DNA of 29,586 nt from JBGRQB01 sp041725875 (lineage in GTDB: Bacteria > Bacteroidota > Ignavibacteria > Ignavibacteriales > Melioribacteraceae): positions 1 to 29,586 of the forward strand of contig JBGRQB010000030.1 of NCBI GenBank assembly GCA_041725875.1, read 5' to 3'. Positions 23,564-29,586 of this stretch are shown piece by piece. Within the stretch, counting starts at the first letter, position 1, and the number at the start of each line of letters is the position of its first letter. The notes beneath the pieces are model-generated. The model worked only from the letters and a program-made list of their open reading frames with translations. It searched no databases and had not been told where the DNA came from. Both the position numbers and the translations under genes were made by a program.

Positions 23564-24340
23564 CTAGTAAATTAAGTGCTTTAATTGTTTCTGATCTTTA
23601 CTTATGTCGCGTAAAGCTTCGATACCAATCTCAAGATGAAGATCCACAAAATTCTTTGTCACCACTTTATCAGATTCATCAGTTTTAATTCCTTCGGGAA
23701 TCATAGGAAGATCTGATACAAGTAAAAGAGCTCCGCGAGCTATCTGGTTTACGTGACCAACAAGAAACAGGGTTGCGGTTTCCATATCAATCCCTATTGC
23801 ACCAATATCTTTAAGATAAGATTTAAAATCTTCATCCCATTCCCATACTCGTCGGTTAGTAGTATAAACAACACCTGTTCTGTATTCCTGATTATGCTGA
23901 TTAATTTTATTGGAAACGTGTTTGTGAAGATTAAACGACGGCAAAGCCGGAACTTCGATAGGCATATAATCGTTACTTGTTCCTTCTCCTCTTACTGCTG
24001 CAATTGGTAAAATAAAATGGCCAATTTCCGTAGATTTTTTCAATCCGCCGCATTTACCCAAAAAGAGAATTCCCTGAGGTTTTCTGGCAACAAGAAGATC
24101 CATAATTGTAGCTGCGTTTGCCGAGCCAATTCCAAAGTTTACAATACTTATTCCATCGGAATTGGTTGCAGTCTGCATCGGTTTTCCAATTCCTTTAACT
24201 TCGCAGTCAAACATTTCTGCAAATTTATAAACGTAGTTGTTAAAGTTCGTTAATAATATATAATCACCAAAATCCTCTACTTCGGTTCCTGTGTATCTTG
24301 GCAGCCAGTTTTTTGCAATATCATATTTTGTTTCTAACAT
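23564..24340 (-). CDS. amn: AMP nucleosidase (Bacteroidetes-type)
   Basis: 258 aa, the short form seen in Bacteroidetes/Chlorobi, rather than the ~480-residue enterobacterial enzyme. Hydrolyses AMP to adenine and ribose 5-phosphate, in the nucleoside-phosphorylase (MTAN/PNP) superfamily. Blocks: NWLPRYTGT, LLTNFNNYV, NFGIGSANAATIMDLL, LFLGKCGGLK, RGEGTSNDYMP, VYTTNRRVWE, and the ribose-binding AIGIDMETATLF followed by LLVSDLPMIPEG. The N-terminus and total length match the family. It follows the PAP2 gene by 3 nt and so is probably co-transcribed. Confidence 0.94.
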   Translation of the reverse strand: MLETKYDIAKNWLPRYTGTEVEDFGDYILLTNFNNYVYKFAEMFDCEVKGIGKPMQTATNSDGISIVNFGIGSANAATIMDLLVARKPQGILFLGKCGGLKKSTEIGHFILPIAAVRGEGTSNDYMPIEVPALPSFNLHKHVSNKINQHNQEYRTGVVYTTNRRVWEWDEDFKSYLKDIGAIGIDMETATLFLVGHVNQIARGALLLVSDLPMIPEGIKTDESDKVVTKNFVDLHLEIGIEALRDISKDQKQLKHLIY

Positions 24341-24343
24341 AAA

Positions 24344-24904
24344 TTATTTTTCCTCTTTTAGTTTAAAATAACCATCTACTTTAAGAGCAATGTATGAAAA
24401 AAGATATCCTATTCCACTCCCGATTATTGCACCTGCAACTATATCGGAAGGATAATGAACACCTACATAAGGACGCGTAAAAGCTATAAGTGCTGCAACC
24501 GAAATTAACACCCATTTAAGATTAGGAAATAAACGGGCAAAGAAAACTGCCGCTGCAAATTTGTTTACTGCGTGTGAGCTCGGAAAAGAAAATGAACCTG
24601 AACAGTTAGCAAAGGTATTTACATCCGGCAAGGCATTGCAGGGGCGTAATCTTTCAAATAAGTTTTTAAGAAAAGTGCTGCTGAACTGATCGGAAGCAGT
24701 TATTAAAAATATTGCTCCTATTGCTGCAATTTTTCCTATTCTTCCACCTTTGAAATAGCAGGTAAGAATTAAAACCAGATAAGTAATATACCAGTGTCTC
24801 ACATCTGTAAGGTAGGGCATAAGCTTATCAAAAAGCGGATTTGAAAGCGTATGGTTAATAAAATAAAAAATTTCAAGATCGATTGCGTATAATATATCTA
24901 CCAT
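24344..24904 (-). CDS. PAP2-family phosphatase
   Basis: 186 aa, integral membrane. The three phosphatase signature blocks are present: K80-x6-R87-P88 in KNLFERLRP, P108-S-S-H111 in FPSSHAVN, and T143-R144...H150-x3-D154 (TRPYVGVHYPSD, with Thr in place of the usual Ser). Several hydrophobic segments flank them. The family dephosphorylates lipid phosphates such as undecaprenyl pyrophosphate or phosphatidate; which is unclear. It is the first gene of a run with AMP nucleosidase, suggesting co-transcription rather than a shared pathway. Confidence 0.92.
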   Translation of the reverse strand: MVDILYAIDLEIFYFINHTLSNPLFDKLMPYLTDVRHWYITYLVLILTCYFKGGRIGKIAAIGAIFLITASDQFSSTFLKNLFERLRPCNALPDVNTFANCSGSFSFPSSHAVNKFAAAVFFARLFPNLKWVLISVAALIAFTRPYVGVHYPSDIVAGAIIGSGIGYLFSYIALKVDGYFKLKEEK

Positions 24905-25005
24905 AATATTTTTTTTTGTTTAAAAGAAAATTTATATTAAAATAATATAATTATAAAAAATAGAACAATCTTAAATTATTGTTTCTCAGTACGAATATTT
25001 ATAGA

Positions 25006-25034
25006 TTGTAAAAATAACAAACTTGTTGTACAAT
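25006..25034 (+). promoter_or_regulatory. Candidate promoter for the hybrid kinase
   Basis: TTGTAA (25006-25011), 17 nt, TACAAT (25029-25034). The implied start site (about 25041) falls just before the upstream TTG at 25043, which argues for the TTG at 25073 as the true start codon. Confidence 0.45.
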
Positions 25035-25072
25035 AACATTTATTGATAAGGTTTGTTAAAAAGGAAAATTCA

Positions 25073-26767
25073 TTGCTACGATTCGGAAAAAAGAAAAATA
25101 TAAAAGAAGAAACCGGTGAAGATATAAAGCATCCTCTGGAAGAACTGGTGGAAGCACTTGTCGACGGAATCTTCAAAATTGATATAAAGGGTAAAGTTCT
25201 CTTTACCAACACTTCTTTTTTCAGACTCCTCGGGTACGAATCCAAAGATGAAATTCTTGAAATCGAAAGCATTATTCCTCATTTCAAAGCGGAAGAAAAT
25301 TATCAGAAATTACTTGAACTTCTGGGTAAACACAGCAAAGTAAAAAATTACCGGATTTCTATGAACAGGAAAGACGGAGTTTCCTTTATTGCAAGAATTA
25401 ACGGACGCGTAATTTTTGATGAAGAACGTGAACCGATTGCAATTGAAGGTTCGCTGCAGGATATTACCGGACAAGTAAGAAAAGAGATGGAAACGAAAAA
25501 TGCTCTTGAGAAACTCCGACTCGAAACTCAGAACGCTTCCAAAGAAGTTCACGAGGCAAAAAAAACGAGTGATTTTAAGAGTCAGTTTCTTGCAAATATG
25601 AGTCACGAAATCCGCACACCAATGAATTCGGTTCTCGGATTTTTAACTCTTATTGAAAATGAACTTTATGAAGATCCGGACGAACTAAAACAATTTTCGG
25701 CAAATGCCAGAGGATCGGCTGAATCACTGCTCGATATAATAAATAATATTCTCGATCTTTCTAAAATTGAAGCCGGTAAAATGGAACTTGAGGAAGAAGA
25801 GTTTAACCTCAAGGATGAAATTCAGAAAGTTATTTCAATGATTACTCCTTCTGCAAAAGAAAAGGGAATTGAAATTAACTTGCAGGCTGATAACACGGTT
25901 CCTGTTATTGTTACCGGAGATTCAACCAGATATAGACAAATACTTGTGAACCTTGCCGGGAATGCAATTAAGTTTACCGATAAAGGTGAAATTTCCATAA
26001 AACTTGATTTGTCTGATGACGGCAAGATCAGAACTTCTGTAAAAGATACCGGCAAAGGAATAGGGGAAGAGGATTTGAAAAATATCTTCTCGCCTTATGC
26101 ACAGGGGAAAGAGAATTCTAAGAATAAAACCGGAACCGGGCTCGGACTTGTAATAGCAAAAGAATTTGTTAATTTGATGGATGGCGACATAAGTGTTACA
26201 AGTAAGATTGGTGAAGGAAGTGAGTTTATATTTACTGCCAGATTAAGTTTTGAAGATGAAGGTGAGAAACTTGATTTAACGGAAATTGAAAGTAAAAGTC
26301 TGGACGCCACATCACTGATAGAAAGAGATGCTTCATCTCTGTTTAATCCTGAAAAACTGGATCTTCCTGAAGTAAATATTTCTGATAAAAATAAGAAAAG
26401 AATTTTACTGGTTGAAGATAACCCTATTTCCCAGAAAGTTGAGTTAAGAATTTTAAGAGAAGTCGGCTATTCCGTTGATCCTGTATCTAATGGTCTGGAA
26501 GCAATTGAAGCTATTAAAACAGGTTCGTTCCATCTTGTATTAATGGATGTTGAAATGGCTGAAATGGACGGACTTACAGCTACTAAAAAAATTCGTGATC
26601 TTGAAGGAAAAGTAAAAGACGTTCCGATAATTGCCGTAACTGCCAATTCCAGTATGAAGGACAGAGAGAAATGTCTGGCCGCCGGAATGGATGATTATAT
26701 TGCAAAACCAATCAACATAAACTTCCTGAAAATGACCATTGACAGATGGTTAAATGAAGATAGATAA
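25073..26767 (+). CDS. PAS-domain hybrid histidine kinase / response regulator
   Basis: 564 aa from a TTG at 25073, chosen because AAGGA sits about 8 nt upstream; a further in-frame TTG at 25043 lies at the likely transcription start. No membrane segments, so cytoplasmic. Order: PAS domain (about 25-135; LVDGIFKIDIKGKVLFTNTSF), short coiled coil (KLRLETQNASKEVHEAKK), HisKA with phospho-His H178 in ANMSHEIRTPMNSVLGF, HATPase_c (N297 in LAGNAIKF, DTGKGIG, GTGLGL), then a receiver with phosphoacceptor D492 in LVLMDVEMAEMDG and K545 in IAKP. It is a complete phosphorelay-type protein; its partner is not adjacent. Monocistronic. Confidence 0.93.
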   Translation: MLRFGKKKNIKEETGEDIKHPLEELVEALVDGIFKIDIKGKVLFTNTSFFRLLGYESKDEILEIESIIPHFKAEENYQKLLELLGKHSKVKNYRISMNRKDGVSFIARINGRVIFDEEREPIAIEGSLQDITGQVRKEMETKNALEKLRLETQNASKEVHEAKKTSDFKSQFLANMSHEIRTPMNSVLGFLTLIENELYEDPDELKQFSANARGSAESLLDIINNILDLSKIEAGKMELEEEEFNLKDEIQKVISMITPSAKEKGIEINLQADNTVPVIVTGDSTRYRQILVNLAGNAIKFTDKGEISIKLDLSDDGKIRTSVKDTGKGIGEEDLKNIFSPYAQGKENSKNKTGTGLGLVIAKEFVNLMDGDISVTSKIGEGSEFIFTARLSFEDEGEKLDLTEIESKSLDATSLIERDASSLFNPEKLDLPEVNISDKNKKRILLVEDNPISQKVELRILREVGYSVDPVSNGLEAIEAIKTGSFHLVLMDVEMAEMDGLTATKKIRDLEGKVKDVPIIAVTANSSMKDREKCLAAGMDDYIAKPININFLKMTIDRWLNEDR

Positions 26768-26873
26768 ATTTATATTTTAAATTTGCCTTTGTTGTTTTCC
26801 CACACTACATTTACAGATCATTTTGCTTTAATTAATAGTTGTTTTATTAATCTTTTTAAATCATAGGATCTTT

Positions 26874-28094
26874 ATGAAAACGCAAGATTATATCAATCTG
26901 GAAGACAAGTATGGTGCGCATAATTACCACCCGCTTCCGGTAGTGCTTTCAAAAGGTGAAGGCGTTCATGTATGGGATGTTGAAGGAAAAAAATATTTTG
27001 ACTTTTTATCAGCTTATTCAGCTGTTAATCAGGGTCACTGTCATCCAAAAATAGTTAATGCTTTAATTGAGCAGTCAAAAACAATGACTTTGACTTCAAG
27101 AGCTTTCTTCAACGATTGTTTAGGTGAATACGAAAAGTTTATTACTGAGTATTTTGGATACGATAAGGTATTACCTATGAACACAGGTGCCGAAGGTGAT
27201 GAAACAGCTCTTAAGCTTGCTCGTCGCTGGGGACACGTAAAAAAAGGTATTGACAATGATAAAGTAAAAATCATTGCTTGTGAAGGTAACTTCCACGGAA
27301 GAACTATTTCAGTTGTTTCCATGTCAACCGATCCTGATTCTTATGCAGGTTTTGGTCCGTTGACTCCTGGATTTGAAAAAGTTCCTTATAACGATCTTGA
27401 TGCTTTAAGAGAAGCAGTTAAAGATCCAAACGTTGCAGCATTTCTTGTTGAACCTATTCAGGGTGAAGCAGGTGTTTATGTACCTGATAGTGGTTACTTA
27501 AAAGCTGCTTATGATATTTGTAAAGAAGCTAATGTATTATTTATTGCTGACGAAGTTCAGACTGGTATCGCAAGAACCGGTAAATTATTAGCTGTTGATC
27601 ACGAAGAAATTAAACCTGATATTTTAATTCTTGGTAAAGCTCTTTCAGGTGGTGTTTATCCTGTTTCTGCTGTTTTAGCTGATGACGATGTAATGCTTGT
27701 TATCAAGCCGGGTGAGCATGGCTCAACTTTTGGCGGTAACCCAGTTGCTTGTAAAGTTGCTATGGCTGCTTTAGAAGTTGTTAAAGAAGAAAAATTAGCT
27801 GAAAATGCTGAAAAAATGGGTAAAATCTTCCGTGAAGAATTAGAAAAAATTGACTCTGAAATGATTACTCTTGTAAGAGGAAAAGGTTTGTTAAATGCAA
27901 TTATCATCAAACCTAAAAATGGTAAAGAAGCTTGGGATGTTTGTGTAAAAATGGCTGAAAACGGTCTTATTGCAAAACCAACTCACGGCGATATTATCAG
28001 ATTTGCTCCTCCTCTTGTTATTAACGAAGAACAGATCAGAGAAGCTGTCAAGATAATTGAAAAATCAATTAAAGAAATTGAAGCTGAAGCATAA
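26874..28094 (+). CDS. rocD: Ornithine--oxo-acid aminotransferase
   Basis: 406 aa. PLP enzyme transferring the delta-amino group of ornithine to 2-oxoglutarate, giving glutamate semialdehyde and glutamate; used in arginine/proline metabolism. Blocks: DKYGAHNYHPLPVVLSKGEG, DFLSAYSAVNQGHCHP, MNTGAEGDETALKLAR, GNFHGRTIS, the PLP-contacting D226 in FIADEVQTGI and the Schiff-base K255 in LILGKALSGGVYPVSA, then HGSTFGGNPVA. The SAYSAVNQGHCHP segment is diagnostic for OAT against other class III aminotransferases. AGGA precedes the ATG. Its strong terminator and rather uniform codon use suggest a well-expressed gene. No other arginine-catabolic gene is adjacent. Confidence 0.95.
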   Translation: MKTQDYINLEDKYGAHNYHPLPVVLSKGEGVHVWDVEGKKYFDFLSAYSAVNQGHCHPKIVNALIEQSKTMTLTSRAFFNDCLGEYEKFITEYFGYDKVLPMNTGAEGDETALKLARRWGHVKKGIDNDKVKIIACEGNFHGRTISVVSMSTDPDSYAGFGPLTPGFEKVPYNDLDALREAVKDPNVAAFLVEPIQGEAGVYVPDSGYLKAAYDICKEANVLFIADEVQTGIARTGKLLAVDHEEIKPDILILGKALSGGVYPVSAVLADDDVMLVIKPGEHGSTFGGNPVACKVAMAALEVVKEEKLAENAEKMGKIFREELEKIDSEMITLVRGKGLLNAIIIKPKNGKEAWDVCVKMAENGLIAKPTHGDIIRFAPPLVINEEQIREAVKIIEKSIKEIEAEA

Positions 28095-28100
28095 ACATTA

Positions 28101-28125
28101 AGCCCTGATTTTTCAGGGCTTTTTT
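28101..28125 (+). terminator. Terminator after rocD
   Basis: AGCCCTGA (28101-28108) pairs perfectly with TCAGGGCT (28113-28120) around TTTT, followed by T's to 28125. Confidence 0.9.
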
Positions 28126-28145
28126 ATTTTAAATATGTAATCATA

Positions 28146-28211
28146 TCGAAGTTGTTTCCTCTTTAAAGGCCAGGTAGAGGCTACTTAGCTCGGAGTTGTA
28201 TCCTATTTAAA
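28146..28211 (+). repeat. 22-nt direct repeat, two copies 44 nt apart
   Basis: Copies at 28146-28167 and 28190-28211 both read TCG[AG]AGTTGT[TA]TCCT[CA]TTTAAA and differ at 3 of 22 positions. Function unknown; likely part of the repeat mosaic. Confidence 0.7.
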
Positions 28212-28436
28212 CCGGAATTGTTTGGTAGTAGACGATTTTAGTCGTCGTTTATTGCGACGTGCCTTCGGTACACCCCGGCAGAGCCGAGGTACTTACTTGT
28301 AGTGCCAAAGCGTGTGTCATTTCGCAGGAGTGAAGCGACGGAGAAATCTTAATGTAGTATTAATCTACTCTTTGCAACTTGGTAGTTTATAAACTTTTAA
28401 CATTGTTGTTTTGTTCTGCCTTGCTTACTCCGTAGG

Positions 28437-28459
28437 CAAACTTTTTTAGAAAAAGTTTG
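28437..28459. repeat. 10-bp perfect hairpin in the repeat region
   Basis: CAAACTTTTT (28437-28446) pairs with AAAAAGTTTG (28450-28459) around TAG. No gene ends just upstream, so it is listed as structure rather than a terminator. Confidence 0.55.
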
Positions 28460-28510
28460 ACAAAAACTTCGGCTGTCTTTTTCTCCGCTAAAAATTGCTA
28501 ACGTTCGGCT

Positions 28511-28560
28511 GAACAAAAACAACTTGCCGTGCTTCGCACGCCTTCAAACAGTTTTTGTTC
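28511..28560. repeat. Hairpin within a hairpin in the repeat region
   Basis: GAACAAAAAC (28511-28520) and GTTTTTGTTC (28551-28560) are perfect inverted arms, and between them CGTGC (28528-28532) pairs with GCACG (28536-28540). A related GTTGTTTTGTTC lies at 28405-28416 in the opposite sense. Confidence 0.6.
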
Positions 28561-28621
28561 TTAACGCCTCCGTTCATCAATTTTCTTAACGCTCAGAAAA
28601 AGATGCCGGGCGGCAACACTA

Positions 28622-28654
28622 TGTCATCCCGAGTTGTTAGTCGAGGGATCTCAG
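28622..28654 (+). repeat. CHPELLVEGSQ-type intergenic repeat
   Basis: This stretch reads CHPELLVEGSQ in one forward frame, a pattern I recognise as a very common dispersed repeat in environmental Bacteroidetes/Chlorobi-type genomes. A diverged copy follows at 28671-28700 (CHHEALERSQ), and the inner arms of the nested element share the same TGTCA start and end in TCT. These are not genes. Confidence 0.65.
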
Positions 28655-28670
28655 TAACTGCCAGGCAATA

Positions 28671-28700
28671 TGTCACCACGAGGCACTCGAGAGGTCTCAA
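28671..28700 (+). repeat. Diverged copy of the CHPE-type repeat
   Basis: Begins TGTCACCACGAG and ends GGTCTCAATG, aligning with the copy at 28622-28654 at both ends. Confidence 0.5.
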
Positions 28701-28869
28701 TGTAGCATTCCGCACAATTTAGAGTTGAGATTTCTCCGTCGCTTCGCTCCTGCGAAATGACACGTGCGTTATACTGTCACACACAATATGGGTGCCTGAG
28801 TGCCCAGGCTTTGCCGGATTGTACCGAAGGCAAAAAATATGGGGTAGTCGATGGCTATATGATAAAATC

Positions 28870-29586
28870 TTAAATTAACTCTTCTGCAAGTTGATACACT
28901 TGTTCTACAGAGAGTTCTTTAAGGCATTTGAATTGTTTGTCAGTTCTTGAGCAACTGAGTGGTTTTGGAGAATAGAAAAAACAGGGCGCGCATTCTAAAT
29001 TGAGTGATGCAATTTTAAATTCTGTTTTCCAGGGGGAGATAAAGTCGGAGTTTGTTGGGCCAATTAACGAAATAATTTTCCTTTGCATTGCTGCTGCAAT
29101 GTGCATTAAGCCCGAATCATTTGTAATAAAGAGATCTGTCTTTTTTATCAGTGCGGCAGTTTGAGAAAGTGAGCCTGTTTGTACATCTATAAAGTTATCA
29201 GAGTTTACACTGTTTGAAATTTTTTCTTTTAGTTCAGCTTCTTCCGGACCGCCGAAAATTAAAACTTTGTTGTTTTTATCTTGGAGCAGTTTTTTAGAAA
29301 GTCCGCTAAAACTTTCCGGACTCCATCTTCGGTGAATATGATTTTTTAATGTTGAGCATCCTGCGTGCAGACCAATTAATCTTGCAGGTTTATTCAAATT
29401 CATTTTGCTTATATAATTATCTGCAAACAGCTGATCTTCGTCAGTTAGCGGGAAGTTAAGTGCAGGAATTTCTTCGAATTTTGAATCTGTAAGTCTTTCA
29501 ACAAGTTTTAGATTATGAACAACATTGTGAGTATGGATATCTTCCTTAACTCGTACATTATTTAAGAAATTGAAGTTTTTATGTTT
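28870..29586 (-). CDS. Glycosyltransferase family 9 (ADP-heptose:LPS heptosyltransferase-like), N-terminus beyond window
   Basis: The frame is open from the right window edge with no stop; an internal ATG at 29403 is not the true start because the residues before it (DIHTHNVVHNLKLVERL near the edge) match the family's conserved 'H..HNLxLL' region. About 238 codons are visible. The C-terminal half has GLHAG..., the nucleotide-sugar-binding region FGGPEEAELK, ITNDSGLMHIAAA (the D-SG-H-A motif of GT9), and GPTNSDFISPW, followed by ECAPCF and a Cys-bearing tail. The family adds heptose or related sugars to lipopolysaccharide cores on the inner face of the inner membrane. The next gene upstream is outside the window. 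Confidence 0.93.
   Translation of the reverse strand, partial: KHKNFNFLNNVRVKEDIHTHNVVHNLKLVERLTDSKFEEIPALNFPLTDEDQLFADNYISKMNLNKPARLIGLHAGCSTLKNHIHRRWSPESFSGLSKKLLQDKNNKVLIFGGPEEAELKEKISNSVNSDNFIDVQTGSLSQTAALIKKTDLFITNDSGLMHIAAAMQRKIISLIGPTNSDFISPWKTEFKIASLNLECAPCFFYSPKPLSCSRTDKQFKCLKELSVEQVYQLAEELI

Larger units (their letters stand above)
28261..28831. repeat. Nested inverted-repeat element, about 570 bp
   Basis: Outer arms 28261-28292 and 28800-28831 are inverted copies of a 32-nt unit starting GCCTTCGGTACA (26 of 32 positions agree; the first 12 are identical). Inner arms 28315-28349 and 28728-28762 are inverted copies of a 35-nt unit starting TGTCATTTCGCAGGAG, with one mismatch. Same order and symmetry on both sides, so the flanks form an extended imperfect inverted repeat around a ~380-nt core. 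No transposase ORF lies inside. It could be a MITE-like element or two copies of a REP-like unit in opposite orientation. Confidence 0.7.
28127..28869. other. Gene-free region full of inverted and direct repeats
   Basis: About 740 nt between rocD and the glycosyltransferase with no supported gene on either strand. It contains a 22-nt direct repeat, a pair of nested inverted repeats, two further CHPE-type repeats and several strong hairpins, listed separately. Its base composition is more GC-rich in places than the neighbouring genes, and several short open frames seen here are repeat by-products. Confidence 0.8.

Noticed and set aside
28146..28211. CRISPR array
   Set aside because: Only two repeat copies, imperfect, with no further unit at the same spacing and no cas genes.
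28127..28869. Short open frames in the repeat region
   Set aside because: They run through the CHPE-type and nested repeats with no ribosome sites; no family recognised.

Overview
This AT-rich window looks like chromosomal DNA from the Fibrobacteres-Chlorobi-Bacteroidetes group, most likely an Ignavibacteria-type member. The taxonomic call is an inference. It rests on a PorV/PorQ-type outer-membrane protein, a short Bacteroidetes-type AMP nucleosidase, an Asp-box (Ycf48-like) lipoprotein, and an intergenic repeat that reads CHPELLVEGSQ in one frame. Promoters that can be read look sigma70-like (TTGnnn-N15-18-TAnnnT). No rRNA, tRNA, CRISPR array, transposase or phage gene was seen.

Layout. 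1-805 (minus): leucyl/phenylalanyl-tRNA-protein transferase (aat, cut by the window edge) behind a TPM-domain gene that appears to lack its middle. 972-2597 (plus): gpmI. 2685-6223 (plus): an unrecognised 297-aa protein, a double-receiver response regulator whose second receiver is degenerate, a PorV-like barrel and a small lipoprotein. 6427-6639: cold-shock protein, sharing a bidirectional terminator with marC (minus). 7456-8295 (minus): alpha/beta hydrolase. 8436-10174 (plus): Asp-box lipoprotein, ybaK-type deacylase and a 54-aa small protein. 10248-13294 (minus): nfu, rsmI and proS. 13513-16653 (plus): a 1046-aa secreted multidomain protein. 16692-19857 (minus): mscM-type channel, an IorA-like TPP enzyme without a ferredoxin domain, and murI. 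20007-20918 (plus): EamA transporter. 20920-22525: an SDR-like gene and a tetR gene, divergent, with a pair of matching operators. 22530-24904 (minus): PAP2 phosphatase, AMP nucleosidase, a small secreted protein and a PH-domain membrane protein. 25073-26767 (plus): PAS hybrid histidine kinase. 26874-28094 (plus): rocD. 28127-28869: gene-free mosaic of inverted and direct repeats. 28870-29586 (minus): glycosyltransferase family 9, cut by the window edge.

Functional threads. proS and the ybaK-type deacylase lie in the same stretch; ProS can mischarge tRNA-Pro with Cys and YbaK-type enzymes remove it. murI (cell-wall D-Glu) and the mechanosensitive channel are co-directional with the TPP enzyme. 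The tetR/SDR pair has a clear self-contained control region. Most of the window is ordinary core and accessory chromosome. The items most worth a second look are the 1046-aa fusion, the nested inverted-repeat element at 28261-28831, the paired TetR operators, the internally deleted TPM gene, and the orphan IorA-like TPP enzyme.
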